A DNA stretch of 64,000 bases from Pseudorhodoferax sp. Leaf274 (GTDB lineage: Bacteria; Pseudomonadota; Gammaproteobacteria; Burkholderiales; Burkholderiaceae_C): assembly GCF_001422445.1 (NCBI RefSeq), contig NZ_LMNA01000026.1, forward strand, positions 248,001-312,000. Direction: 5' to 3'. Position 1 is the first letter of the stretch. Every line of letters starts with the position of its first letter. The notes below the pieces were generated by a model that saw only the letters and a list, made by a program, of their open reading frames with translations, was not told the origin of the DNA and did not search any database. Positions 34,477 through 43,277 of this stretch are shown here, piece after piece. The translations under genes were made by a program, and so were the position numbers.

Positions 34477-36770
34477 CCGGCGCGCCCGCCGGCCTGGCCC
34501 CGTACACGGTGGCCGTGCGCGCGCTGTGCGAGTTCACGGCCAAGGCCGGCGACCTCGACCTGCGCTTCACACCCGCGCCGACCGCGCTGGAAGGCATTGC
34601 CGGCCACGCGCTGGTGGCCGGGCGGCGCGGCGCTGATTACGAGGCCGAGGTGCGCCTGCAGGGCCGCCATGGCGACCTGCAGGTGCGCGGACGCGCCGAC
34701 GGCTTCGATGCCGCGCGGCAGCGGCTCGAGGAAATCAAGACGCACCGTGGCGACCTGGCGCGCCAGCCGGCCCAGCAACGGGCCTTGCACTGGGCGCAGC
34801 TCAAGGTGTATGGCGCCTTGCTGTGCGAAGAGCGCAGCCTGCCCGCGCTGACGCTGGCGCTGGTGTACTTCGACATCGCGAGCCAGCGCGAGACCGTGTT
34901 CGAGGAACGGCACGATGCGGCCACACTGCGCGCCTTCTTCGAACAGCAATGCCTGCGCTTCCTCGCCTGGGCGGCCCAGGAGCAAGCCCACCGCACGGCG
35001 CGCGACACGGCACTGGCGGCGCTGGCGTTTCCGCATGCGCAGTTCCGCCCCGGCCAGCGCGAACTGGCCGAGGCCGTGTACCGCGCCGCCGCGCGCGGAC
35101 GCCCCCTGCTGGCGCAAGCCCCCACCGGCATCGGCAAGACCGTGGGCACGCTCTTTCCCCTGCTCAAGGCTTGCCCCGGCAAGGCCATCGACAAGGTGTT
35201 CTACCTGGCCGCCAAGACACCGGGCCGCCAACTGGCGCTGGACGCGCTGGCGCGCATCGCGCCCGCAGGCCAGCCGCTGCGCGTGCTGGAACTGACCGCG
35301 CGCGAGAAAAGCTGCGAGCACCCGGACAAGGCCTGCCACGGCGAGTCCTGCCCATTGGCGCGTGGCTTCTACGACCGGCTGCCGGCTGCCCGCGGCGCGG
35401 CCGTGGCGGCGGGACCGATGGCGCGCGCCCCGCTGCGCGACGTGGCGCTGGCGCACCAGGTCTGCCCCTACTACCTGGGCCAGGAACTGGCACGCTGGGC
35501 CGACGTGGTGGTCGGCGACTACAACTACTGGTTCGACGGCAGCGCCATGCTGTATGCCCTGGCCTTGCAGAACGAATGGCGCGTGGGCGTGCTGGTGGAC
35601 GAGGCGCACAACCTGGTCGACCGGGGCCGGGCGATGTATTCGGCCGGCATGCAGCGCGGCCCTGTGCGCGCGCTGGCGCGTGAGGCGCCTGCCACGCTGC
35701 GGCGACCCCTGGAGCGGCTGGACCGCCAGTGGCGCACCCTGCTGGCCGAGGACGAACGCCCGTACAGCACGCGCGGCGCGCCCCCGACGGCCTGGGCCGC
35801 TGCGCTGCAGGATGCCGCCGCCGCGCTGGGCGACTATTTCGCAGATGCCACGCCCGGTGCACCCCATCCGCTGGACGGCGCCCTGCAGGCATTCTGGTTC
35901 GAGGCGCTGCAATGGCTGCGCCTGGCCCAGAGCTTCGGCGCCCATTCCATGGTCGATGTGACGCGCCTGCCGGCCGGCAAGGGATCGGGACGCAACGACG
36001 CCGAAATGCACATCCGCAACCTGATCCCGGCCGAATTCCTGGCGCCGAGGCTGGCAGCCGCCTGGAACTGCACGCTGTTCTCGGCCACGCTGGCGCCGCC
36101 CGACTTCTACCGCGACACGCTGGGGCTGCCGGCGGATGCGCCGTTTGTCGACGTCGCATCGCCCTATGCCGCCGACCAACTGCGCGTGCACGTGGCCGAC
36201 GCGATCTCGACCCGCTTTGCGGACCGCCAGGCCTCGGCCGCACCGATCGCCACGCTCATGGCGCAGCAGTACCTGGCGCAGCCCGGAAACTACCTGGCGT
36301 TCTTCAGTAGCCACGACTACCTGGACCTGGTGGCCAACGCGTTCGCGCAGATGCACCCGGCCATCCCGCACTGGCGCCAGACCAGGCGCATGGACGAGGC
36401 CGAACGCCAGGACTTTCTCGCCCGCTTTGCGCCGGGCGGTGCCGGCATCGGCTTTGCGGTGCTCGGTGGCAGTTTCGGCGAAGGCATCGACCTGCCGGGC
36501 GACCGGCTGATCGGCGCCTTCGTCGCCACGCTCGGCCTGCCCCAGGTCAACCCCGTCAACGAGGAGATGCGCCGGCGCATGCAGGACGCATTCGGAGCCG
36601 GCTACGACTACACCTATCTGTTTCCCGGCCTGCGCAAGGTGGTGCAGGCAGCCGGCCGGGTCATCCGGTCGCGCGAGGACCGGGGTGTGGTCGTGCTGAT
36701 CGATGCGCGGTTTGCACACCGGGCGGTGCGCGCGCTGTTGCCGTCGTGGTGGAACGTCGGGCCGGCGTGA
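34440..36770 (+). CDS. XPD/DinG-type Fe-S helicase with N-terminal RecB/Cas4-like nuclease
   Basis: A 776-residue superfamily 2 helicase of the XPD/DinG group. Walker A is APTGIGKT (227-234), and the DEAH box is at 387-390. Four Cys (292, 299, 304, 342) in KSCEHPDKACHGESC and HQVCPYY should bind an Fe-S cluster. C-terminal motifs are GGSFGEGIDLPGDRL and QAAGRVIRS. The first 150 residues carry the RecB nuclease pattern: His56, Asp87 (GRADGFD), Glu98-x-Lys100 (EEIKTHRG), Gln120 and Tyr124. It should therefore cut and unwind DNA. The start is uncertain: the ATG at 34440 lies 37 bp inside the previous gene, while a TTG at 34473 or a downstream GTG would give a cleaner start. Confidence 0.85.
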   Translation: MHAAGHGAELPLTGAPAGLAPYTVAVRALCEFTAKAGDLDLRFTPAPTALEGIAGHALVAGRRGADYEAEVRLQGRHGDLQVRGRADGFDAARQRLEEIKTHRGDLARQPAQQRALHWAQLKVYGALLCEERSLPALTLALVYFDIASQRETVFEERHDAATLRAFFEQQCLRFLAWAAQEQAHRTARDTALAALAFPHAQFRPGQRELAEAVYRAAARGRPLLAQAPTGIGKTVGTLFPLLKACPGKAIDKVFYLAAKTPGRQLALDALARIAPAGQPLRVLELTAREKSCEHPDKACHGESCPLARGFYDRLPAARGAAVAAGPMARAPLRDVALAHQVCPYYLGQELARWADVVVGDYNYWFDGSAMLYALALQNEWRVGVLVDEAHNLVDRGRAMYSAGMQRGPVRALAREAPATLRRPLERLDRQWRTLLAEDERPYSTRGAPPTAWAAALQDAAAALGDYFADATPGAPHPLDGALQAFWFEALQWLRLAQSFGAHSMVDVTRLPAGKGSGRNDAEMHIRNLIPAEFLAPRLAAAWNCTLFSATLAPPDFYRDTLGLPADAPFVDVASPYAADQLRVHVADAISTRFADRQASAAPIATLMAQQYLAQPGNYLAFFSSHDYLDLVANAFAQMHPAIPHWRQTRRMDEAERQDFLARFAPGGAGIGFAVLGGSFGEGIDLPGDRLIGAFVATLGLPQVNPVNEEMRRRMQDAFGAGYDYTYLFPGLRKVVQAAGRVIRSREDRGVVVLIDARFAHRAVRALLPSWWNVGPA

Positions 36771-36808
36771 CGCCACAAAGCGCAACAGGCGGTCAAGGCA
36801 TCACGAAA

Positions 36809-36818
36809 TGACGCGTCA
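36809..36818. promoter_or_regulatory. Palindrome TGACGCGTCA upstream of the THxN gene
   Basis: A perfect 10-bp palindrome in the 215-bp region before the PEP-CTERM gene. A related half site, TGACGTCG, follows at 36821. Confidence 0.35.
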
Positions 36819-36834
36819 CATGACGTCGAAATAT

Positions 36835-36864
36835 TTGACACGCCAGTCATTTGAAATGTGTCAA
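36835..36864. promoter_or_regulatory. Inverted repeat TTGACAC-N16-GTGTCAA
   Basis: A perfect 7-bp inverted repeat around 16 bp, about 120 bp before the THxN start, in AT-rich DNA. The left arm contains TTGACA, a possible -35 element. It may be an operator or promoter site. Confidence 0.45.
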
Positions 36865-36985
36865 CGAGAACTAAGTCAATGAAATCGCTGGATTTTTCGT
36901 GAGAGGCATGCGATTTGCTCTACTTTTTCGCCAACTCTGTTGGGTCTGTGCCTCCCGCCCTCTGCCCGCATCAAAGGAATTCGTC

Positions 36986-37870
36986 ATGCGTCATTTCAAA
37001 CTCGCCCAGCTGGGCCTCGCTGCAGCCGCTCTGGTTGCTGCATCTGCTGCATCCGCTGCCCCGATCACCACCTGGAACTACACCGTTGCCAGCTGGTTCG
37101 GCAATGGCGCAGGTGCTCCTGCAACCAGCTCGACTGGTACCGGCACCGGCCAATCGGCTGGCGATGGCACCACGACCTTCGTTCCGTCCCGCTCGTCCGG
37201 CCCTACGGCAGCGGCCAATCCGGACTCGAGCTGGAGCATTTCCGCAAACCAACTGGACTGGGGCCGCGTTGGTGGCACCGTCGCCAACGGCCAGCGCAGC
37301 GCGCTGACGATCACCCAGACGCCCAAGGTCGGCACGGTGACGACGGGTTTGGGTTTCGCGAATGCCAACACCTACACCCACTTCAACGGTTCGAACCTGA
37401 CCAACGACAGCTGGACCCTGAAGTCCACCACGATCAATGCAGAGCTGACGCTGACGGCTCCGGGCGTTGCCAAGGAATTCAAGGCCGCTTACAAGGTCTC
37501 CTTCGTCGAAACCCCGAACAATGCTACGACCTGCCCCACGGCTGGCACCGATTCGCCGACCCAGCTGTGCAGCGACATTTTCGTGATCTTCGGTTCGCTG
37601 GGTGAGCCCTTCACCTACGACGGCTACTCGTACTCGTTCAACTTCTCGGCCACCCCTGCGTTCAACCTGAACGATGCCCAGTGCCTTTTGGCCACCGGCG
37701 CCACGGGCTGCCTGGGCTTCTCGACCTACGAGCGCACGAACACGCCCGTCACGTTCCAATTCGCTCTGAACGCCACGGAAATCCCTGAGCCCGCATCCAT
37801 CGCCCTGCTGGGCGCCGGCCTGCTGGGCCTGGCTGGCATCCGTCGCCGCCAGCAAAAGAACAAGGCCTGA
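36986..37870 (+). CDS. THxN-family PEP-CTERM protein
   Basis: A 294-residue exported protein of the PEP-CTERM THxN family. A signal peptide (MRHFKLAQLGLAAAALVAAS, to about residue 25) is followed by a beta-rich, Thr/Asn/Ser-rich domain with THFN (the THxN motif) near residue 130. The C-terminal tripartite sorting tag is PEPASIALLGAGLLGLAGIRRRQ: PEP motif, hydrophobic helix, Arg cluster. Such proteins are cut by an exosortase, which is not in this window, and they usually go to the biofilm matrix or cell surface. AAAGGA precedes the ATG at 36986. A strong terminator follows. Confidence 0.92.
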   Translation: MRHFKLAQLGLAAAALVAASAASAAPITTWNYTVASWFGNGAGAPATSSTGTGTGQSAGDGTTTFVPSRSSGPTAAANPDSSWSISANQLDWGRVGGTVANGQRSALTITQTPKVGTVTTGLGFANANTYTHFNGSNLTNDSWTLKSTTINAELTLTAPGVAKEFKAAYKVSFVETPNNATTCPTAGTDSPTQLCSDIFVIFGSLGEPFTYDGYSYSFNFSATPAFNLNDAQCLLATGATGCLGFSTYERTNTPVTFQFALNATEIPEPASIALLGAGLLGLAGIRRRQQKNKA

Positions 37871-37892
37871 TTCTTCAAGCCTCGTTTTTTCG

Positions 37893-37918
37893 AAACCCCG
37901 CCTCGGCGGGGTTTTTTT
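37893..37918 (+). terminator. Rho-independent terminator after the PEP-CTERM gene
   Basis: AAACCCCGCC-TC-GGCGGGGTTT forms a 10-bp stem with a 2-nt loop and runs into seven T. It sits between convergent genes; the aceE stop overlaps the T-run. Confidence 0.9.
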
Positions 37919-40526
37919 ATGCCTGCAGCGCGCTGCGCGCAGCTTCGGCAATCGCAGCCGAATCCACGTGGAAGAAACGCCGAAGTGCCGCCCGCGTATC
38001 GCTGCGGCCAAAGCCATCGGTGCCCAGCGTCCGGTACGCGCGGCCCGAGGGCACGGAGGCGCGCAGGCTTTCAGGCACGGCGCGCACATAGTCGCTCGCG
38101 GCCACGATCGGGCCGTTGCCGGACAGCAGCTCTGCCAGGTGTGTTCCGCCAGACCGCGCTCCGCGCTCCAGCTCGCTCCAACTGGTGATGCTCAGCACCT
38201 CGCTGCCGATACCCTCGGTGGCGAGTTGTTCTGCAGCCTTGATGACCTCGGTCAGGATCGCGCCCGACCCCAGCAGTGTCACGCGCCGTCCGTGCTGCGG
38301 GCCATAGATGCCGAAGCGGTAGCCGCCACGCACCACGCCTTCGGCCGCTCCGCCAGGCAGGCTGGGCTGGGCGTAGTTCTCGTTCATGAGCGTGACGTAG
38401 TAGAAGACGTCCTGCTGCTCCACCAGCATCTCGCGCATGCCAGCATCCACGATCACGGCCATTTCACCGGCGAATGCCGGGTCGTAGGCCTTGCAGTTGG
38501 GGATGGTGGCCGCCACCAGGTGGCTGCTGCCGTCCTGGTGCTGCAGGCCCTCGCCGCCCAGCGTGGTCCGGCCTGAGGTTGCGCCCAGCAAAAAGCCGCG
38601 CGCACGTTGGTCTGCCGCGGCCCAGATCGCATCGCCCACGCGCTGGAAGCCGAACATCGAGTAGTAGATGTAGAACGGCAGCATGGCCAGGCCGTGCACG
38701 CTGTAGCTGGTGGCCGCGGCCGTCCAGCTGGCGATGGCACCGGCCTCGCTGATGCCTTCTTCGAGGATCTGCCCGTCCAGCGCCTCGCGGTAGGACAGCA
38801 CCGAGCCGATGTCCTCGGGCGCGTAGCGCTGGCCCACGCTGCTGTAGATGCCCACCTGCTTGAACAGGTTGGCCATCCCGAAGGTGCGCGCCTCGTCGGC
38901 CACGATGGGCACGATGCGGGGCCCCAGCTGCGGGTCCTTGAGCAACTGGCCCAAGAGACGCACGAAGGCCATGGTGGTGCTCATCTCCTTGCCGTCGGCG
39001 GCCAGCGCGAACTGCGCGTAGCTGGCCAGCGCCGGAACCGGCGGCGTCTCGCAAACGGTCTCGCGGCGCGGCAGGTAGCCGCCCAGCGCTGCGCGTCGCT
39101 CGCGCAGGTAGGCCATCTCCGGGCTGTTCTCGGCCGGCTTGTGGAAGGCCAGCGAGGTCGCCTGCTCGTCGGTGAGCGGCAGGTCGAAGCGGTTGCGGAA
39201 CGCGATCAGGTCGGTTTCGTCCAGCTTCTTCTGCGAATGCGTGGTCATGCGGCCCTGGCCGGCCGCGCCCATGCCGTAGCCCTTCTTGGTGTGGGCCAGC
39301 ACCACGGTCGGCTGGCCGCGGTGGGCGGCGGCGGCCGCGTAGGCCGCGTGGATCTTCACGAGGTCGTGGCCACCCCGGCGCAGGCGGTCGATCTGCTCGT
39401 CGGTCATGCCCTGGGCCAGGCGCTGCAAGGCCTCGTCCTGGCCGAAGAAGTGCTCGCGGTTGTAACGCCCGTCCTTTGCCGCGAAGGTCTGCATCTGGCC
39501 GTCCACGGTGTGGGCGAAGGCGCGCAGCAGGGCGCCCTGCTGGTCGCGCGCAAACAGCCCGTCCCAGTCGCTGCCCCAGACCAGCTTGACCACGTTCCAG
39601 CCGGCGCCGGCGAAGAGTTGCTCGAGCTCGTCGATGATGCGGCCGTTGCCCCGCACAGGGCCGTCCAGCCGCTGCAGGTTGCAGTTGACGACCCAGACCA
39701 GGTTGTCCAGTTTCTCGCGCGCGGCCAGCGTCAGCGCGCTCATGGACTCGGGCTCGTCCATCTCGCCGTCGCCGAACACACCCCAGACCTTGCGGTGCGT
39801 GCAGTCCAGGAGGTTGCGGTGCGTGAGGTAGCGCATGAAGCGCGCGTGGTAGATCGAGCTGATCGGCCCGATGCCCATCGATCCGGTCGGGAACTGCCAG
39901 AAATCCGGCATCAGCCAGGGATGCGGGTAGCTCGACAGGCCCCGCGCGCCGGCCTCGGACGCGGCGATCTCCTGGCGGTAGTGCATCAAATCGGCCTCGT
40001 CCAGCCGGCCTTCGAGGAACGCACGCGCGTAGACGCCCGGCGCGCTGTGCGGCTGGAAGAACACCAGGTCGCCGCGGTGCTGCCCATCCTCCAGGCCCTG
40101 GCGGCCGTGAAAGAAGTGGTTGAAGCCCACCTCGAACAGATCGGCGGCGCTGGCATAGCTGGCGATGTGGCCGCCCAGCTCGCTCGACCCGCCCAATTCG
40201 GCCTGGTTGGCGCGCACCACCATGGCCAGCGCGTTCCAGCGCATCAGCGAGGCCAGCCGCTCCTCGATGGCCAGGTCGCCCGGGAACACGGGCTGCTGCT
40301 CCACCCCGATGGTGTTGGCGTAGGGCGTGGACAGCTCGGGCTTCCAGCCGATGCGCTGGGCGCGCGCCACGCGTGCCAGTTCGTCCAGCATGAAGCGGGC
40401 GCGCTCCGGGCCGCCAGAGGCCAGCAGCGCGGCGAAGGCATCGCGCCATTCCTGCGTTTCCAGCGGATCGGCGTCGCCCGCAGCGGGCACCTGCAGCAGT
40501 TGGACCAATGGGTGGGGTGCATTCAT
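37917..40526 (-). CDS. aceE: Homodimeric pyruvate dehydrogenase E1-type 2-oxoacid dehydrogenase
   Basis: An 869-residue thiamine-diphosphate enzyme of the homodimeric AceE type, which decarboxylates a 2-oxoacid and passes the acyl group to an E2. Visible: SSELGGHIASYASAADLFEVGFNHFF near the N-terminus, the ThDP-Mg motif GDGEMDEPES with NCNLQRLDGPVRGN, and the transketolase-like middle domain with GRTTLGGEGLQHQDGSSH. No E2 or E3 gene is near and the gene stands alone beside a divergent Lrp regulator. That is typical of secondary copies such as the MdeB-type enzymes that act on 2-oxobutyrate in methionine breakdown (inference). The ATG at 40526 is chosen over 40622. Confidence 0.93.
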   Translation of the reverse strand: MNAPHPLVQLLQVPAAGDADPLETQEWRDAFAALLASGGPERARFMLDELARVARAQRIGWKPELSTPYANTIGVEQQPVFPGDLAIEERLASLMRWNALAMVVRANQAELGGSSELGGHIASYASAADLFEVGFNHFFHGRQGLEDGQHRGDLVFFQPHSAPGVYARAFLEGRLDEADLMHYRQEIAASEAGARGLSSYPHPWLMPDFWQFPTGSMGIGPISSIYHARFMRYLTHRNLLDCTHRKVWGVFGDGEMDEPESMSALTLAAREKLDNLVWVVNCNLQRLDGPVRGNGRIIDELEQLFAGAGWNVVKLVWGSDWDGLFARDQQGALLRAFAHTVDGQMQTFAAKDGRYNREHFFGQDEALQRLAQGMTDEQIDRLRRGGHDLVKIHAAYAAAAAHRGQPTVVLAHTKKGYGMGAAGQGRMTTHSQKKLDETDLIAFRNRFDLPLTDEQATSLAFHKPAENSPEMAYLRERRAALGGYLPRRETVCETPPVPALASYAQFALAADGKEMSTTMAFVRLLGQLLKDPQLGPRIVPIVADEARTFGMANLFKQVGIYSSVGQRYAPEDIGSVLSYREALDGQILEEGISEAGAIASWTAAATSYSVHGLAMLPFYIYYSMFGFQRVGDAIWAAADQRARGFLLGATSGRTTLGGEGLQHQDGSSHLVAATIPNCKAYDPAFAGEMAVIVDAGMREMLVEQQDVFYYVTLMNENYAQPSLPGGAAEGVVRGGYRFGIYGPQHGRRVTLLGSGAILTEVIKAAEQLATEGIGSEVLSITSWSELERGARSGGTHLAELLSGNGPIVAASDYVRAVPESLRASVPSGRAYRTLGTDGFGRSDTRAALRRFFHVDSAAIAEAARSALQA

Positions 40527-40555
40527 GGCAAGAAGGCATGCGAGTCGAAGATCTC

Positions 40556-40570
40556 TGCACTCTAGGTGCA
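40556..40570. promoter_or_regulatory. 15-bp palindrome TGCAC-N5-GTGCA
   Basis: A perfect 5-5-5 palindrome 30 bp upstream of the aceE start, in the divergent region with the Lrp gene. Lrp/AsnC proteins bind such 15-bp sites. Its centre is 42 bp from the next palindrome. Confidence 0.5.
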
Positions 40571-40597
40571 AACACGCCGAACATGTTGCCGAGATGC

Positions 40598-40612
40598 ATG
40601 GCGCAATGCCAT
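40598..40612. promoter_or_regulatory. 15-bp palindrome ATGGC-N5-GCCAT
   Basis: A second perfect 5-5-5 palindrome with different half sites, 44 bp upstream of the Lrp gene start. Spacing to the first (42 bp, four helical turns) would put both on one face of the DNA. Confidence 0.5.
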
Positions 40613-40656
40613 CAAGCAGCACAAAATGCCGTCAAACTTGAAAACGGAGGCATGGG

Positions 40657-41130
40657 ATGAAACTGGATGCAACCGATCTGCGCATCCTGGACGAATTGCA
40701 GCGCGACGGCGCGCTCTCCAACGTGGAGCTCGCGCGGCGTGTGCACCTGTCGCCCTCGCCCTGTCTGGCGCGCGTGAAGGCGCTGCAGGCCGCCGGCATC
40801 ATCACGGGCTATGTGGCGCTCGCCGCCCCGGCCGCGCTGGGCCTGGGGCTCAACGTGTTCATCTCGATCAGCCTCACGCGGCAGAGCAAGCAGGCGCTGG
40901 CCGATTTCGAGCAACGCATCGCGCTGCACGACGAGGTGATGGAGTGCTACCTCATGACCGGCGACAGCGACTACCTCATGCGCGTGGCCGTGGCCGACAT
41001 CGCGGCGCTGGAACGCTTCATCCTGGAGCAGCTCACGCCCATCCCGGGCATCGAAAAGATCCGTTCGAGCTTCGCGCTCAAGCAGGTGCGCTACAAGACT
41101 GCCCTGCCCCTGCCCGCCGCTTCGGCCTGA
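40657..41130 (+). CDS. Lrp/AsnC-family transcriptional regulator
   Basis: A 157-residue Lrp/AsnC protein. The N-terminal HTH is [37 protein letters not shown]. The C-terminal RAM domain ([35 protein letters not shown]) binds amino acids or related effectors and builds octamers. It is divergent from the stand-alone aceE gene, a pairing known from mdeR/mdeB in Pseudomonas, where the regulator answers to a sulfur amino acid or its 2-oxoacid. A GGAG ribosome site precedes the ATG. It is probably autoregulated through the palindromes upstream (inference). Confidence 0.93.
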   Translation: MKLDATDLRILDELQRDGALSNVELARRVHLSPSPCLARVKALQAAGIITGYVALAAPAALGLGLNVFISISLTRQSKQALADFEQRIALHDEVMECYLMTGDSDYLMRVAVADIAALERFILEQLTPIPGIEKIRSSFALKQVRYKTALPLPAASA

Positions 41131-41186
41131 GGCGTCCGGCACTGCAGGCACACTTCCGACTTTTCTGCGACAAGGAGACCGACCGC

Positions 41187-42014
41187 ATGCACGTCGTGCA
41201 CCACATCACCGAACTGCGCCAGGCCCTGGAGACCGGCCCGCGCCCGGCCTTCGTGCCGACCATGGGCAACCTGCACGAAGGCCACCTGGCCCTGGTGCGC
41301 CAGGCCAAGGCCAGCGGGCGCCCGGTGGTCGCCAGCGTCTTCGTGAACCGCCTGCAGTTCGCACCGCACGAGGACTTCGACCGCTACCCGCGCACGCTGG
41401 CGCGCGACAGCGAATTGCTGGCCGGCGCCGGCTGCGACATCGTCTTCGCCCCCGACGAGGCCGAGATGTACCCCGCACCCCAGGCCTACAAGGTGGCGCC
41501 GCCGGCGGCGCTGGCCGACATCCTGGAAGGGCACTTCCGGCCCGGCTTCTTCACCGGCGTGTGCACCGTGGTCATGAAGCTGTTCCAGATCGTGCAGCCG
41601 GGCGCGGCGCTGTTCGGCAAGAAGGACTACCAGCAGCTGCGCGTGATCGAAGGCATGGTGCGCGACTTCGCGCTGCCGATCGCCATCACCGGTGTCGAGA
41701 CCGTGCGCGCCGACGACGGCCTGGCGCTGTCTTCGCGCAACGGCTACCTGGGCGCGGCCGAGCGGAGCGAAGCCACGGCCCTGCATGCGCAGCTTCGCGC
41801 CGTGGCGGACGCCGTGCGCGCCGACCCTGGTGCCACCGAGGCGGCCGAACAGGCCGCCGTGCAGGCTCTGCGTGCACGCGGCTGGGCGCCCGACTACGTG
41901 GCCGTGCGCCAGCGCACCGACCTGCTGCCGGCCACGTCTGCCGATGCGCCGCGGGTGGTCGTCGCCGCGGCCCGGTTGGGCAACACGCGCCTGATCGACA
42001 ACCTGGAGTTCTGA
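41187..42014 (+). CDS. panC: Pantothenate synthetase
   Basis: A 275-residue pantothenate synthetase, which joins pantoate to beta-alanine using ATP in vitamin B5 and coenzyme A synthesis. Family motifs: [11 protein letters not shown] with His30 and His33 (the HxGH nucleotide-binding pair), SVFVNRLQF (usual FVNPxQF), [12 protein letters not shown] and [16 protein letters not shown] precedes the ATG at 41187. In the NPxQF motif the usual Pro is replaced by Arg. Genes around it are unrelated to the pathway, and panB and panD are not in the window. Confidence 0.96.
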   Translation: MHVVHHITELRQALETGPRPAFVPTMGNLHEGHLALVRQAKASGRPVVASVFVNRLQFAPHEDFDRYPRTLARDSELLAGAGCDIVFAPDEAEMYPAPQAYKVAPPAALADILEGHFRPGFFTGVCTVVMKLFQIVQPGAALFGKKDYQQLRVIEGMVRDFALPIAITGVETVRADDGLALSSRNGYLGAAERSEATALHAQLRAVADAVRADPGATEAAEQAAVQALRARGWAPDYVAVRQRTDLLPATSADAPRVVVAAARLGNTRLIDNLEF

Positions 42015-42019
42015 GCCCC

Positions 42020-43222
42020 ATGCCCATCCTCGATGCCTTTGCCGACACCGGCCGCTTCCGCACGCTGCGGCGCGACATCCACGCCCACCCCGAGCTCGGC
42101 TTCGAGGAGCACCGTACCAGCGAAATCGTGGCCGGCCTGCTGGCCGAATGGGGCATCGAGGTGCACCGCGGCATCGCCGGCACCGGCCTGGTCGGCGTGC
42201 TGCGCGGCAGCTGGCCCGACAACGGCAAGACCATCGGCCTGCGCGCCGACATGGACGCGCTGCCGCTGCAGGAGGTCAACGGCTTCGACCACCGCTCCCG
42301 GCACGATGGCCGCATGCACGCCTGCGGCCACGACGGCCACACCACCATGCTGCTGGCAGCGGCCTGGCAGCTGGCGCAGCGGCGCGACTTCGCCGGCACG
42401 GTGCACTTCATCTTTCAGCCGGCCGAGGAGATGGGCAAGGCCGGTGCGCGCAAGATGATCGACGAAGGCCTGTTCGAGCGCTTCCCCTGCGACGCGGTGT
42501 TCGCGCTGCACAACTTCAACCTCGGCCGCGTCGGCAACTTCGCGCTGAACCACGGCGCGCTGATGGCGTCCAGCAACACCTGGCGCATCACGGTGCGCGG
42601 GCGCGGCACGCACGCTTCCATGCCGCACACGGGGCTGGACCCGGTGGGCGCCGTGCTGGAGATCGCGCAGGCGCTGCGCAGCCTGGTGGCGCGCACCATC
42701 CCCAGCACCGAGCGCGCGCTGCTGGCCGTCACGCAGATCCAGGGCTCGGATGCGCCCAACGTCATCCCGGACACCGCCTGGGTCGGCGGCACGGTGCGCA
42801 CCTTCTCGGTCGATGCGCTGGACAAGATCGAGGCGCGCCTGCGCCACCTGGCCGGGCACATCGCCCAGGCCCACGAATGCACGGCCGAGGTGATGTTCCG
42901 GCGTGCCTCGCCACCGGTCGTGAACCACCCGGCCGAGGCGCGCTTCGCGGCCGAGGTCATGCGCGAGATCGTGGGCGACGCACTGGTCGACGAGAACCTG
43001 CCCGGCGTGCTCGGCGCCGAGGACTTCGCGCACATGCTCATGGAACGCCCCGGCTGCTACGCCTTCCTGGGCAACGGCGACGGCGACCACCGCATGGCCG
43101 GCCACGGCCCGGGGCCGTGCATCATCCACAACACCTCGTTCGACTTCAACGACGACATCATCCCGGTCGGCGCGAGCTACTTCGTGCGCCTGGCCGAGCG
43201 CTGGCTCGCCACGCCGCGCTGA
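42020..43222 (+). CDS. M20-family amidohydrolase (hippurate hydrolase-like)
   Basis: A 400-residue metallo-amidohydrolase of the M20D group (hippurate hydrolase, N-acyl amino acid or IAA-amino acid hydrolases). Metal ligands are Cys102 and His104 in HACGHDGH, Glu136/137 in QPAEE and His164 in ALHNFNLG. RGRGTHASMPHTGLDPV is the dimerisation/lid domain, and GAEDFAHML the C-terminal ligand region. It is cytoplasmic, with no signal. It starts 5 bp after panC, so is co-transcribed, and is followed 55 bp later by a Bug receptor, suggesting uptake and hydrolysis of an acylated or aromatic amide (inference). Confidence 0.92.
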   Translation: MPILDAFADTGRFRTLRRDIHAHPELGFEEHRTSEIVAGLLAEWGIEVHRGIAGTGLVGVLRGSWPDNGKTIGLRADMDALPLQEVNGFDHRSRHDGRMHACGHDGHTTMLLAAAWQLAQRRDFAGTVHFIFQPAEEMGKAGARKMIDEGLFERFPCDAVFALHNFNLGRVGNFALNHGALMASSNTWRITVRGRGTHASMPHTGLDPVGAVLEIAQALRSLVARTIPSTERALLAVTQIQGSDAPNVIPDTAWVGGTVRTFSVDALDKIEARLRHLAGHIAQAHECTAEVMFRRASPPVVNHPAEARFAAEVMREIVGDALVDENLPGVLGAEDFAHMLMERPGCYAFLGNGDGDHRMAGHGPGPCIIHNTSFDFNDDIIPVGASYFVRLAERWLATPR

Positions 43223-43277
43223 GCCGCTGGCGCCGTTCTTGCTGGGCCTGCAGTTTCCCCACCACAGGAGTCGCCCC

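Noticed and set aside
33744..36785. 1013-codon minus-strand frame opposite the helicase gene
   Set aside because: No recognisable domain and typical shadow composition; the opposite strand has helicase motifs in order.
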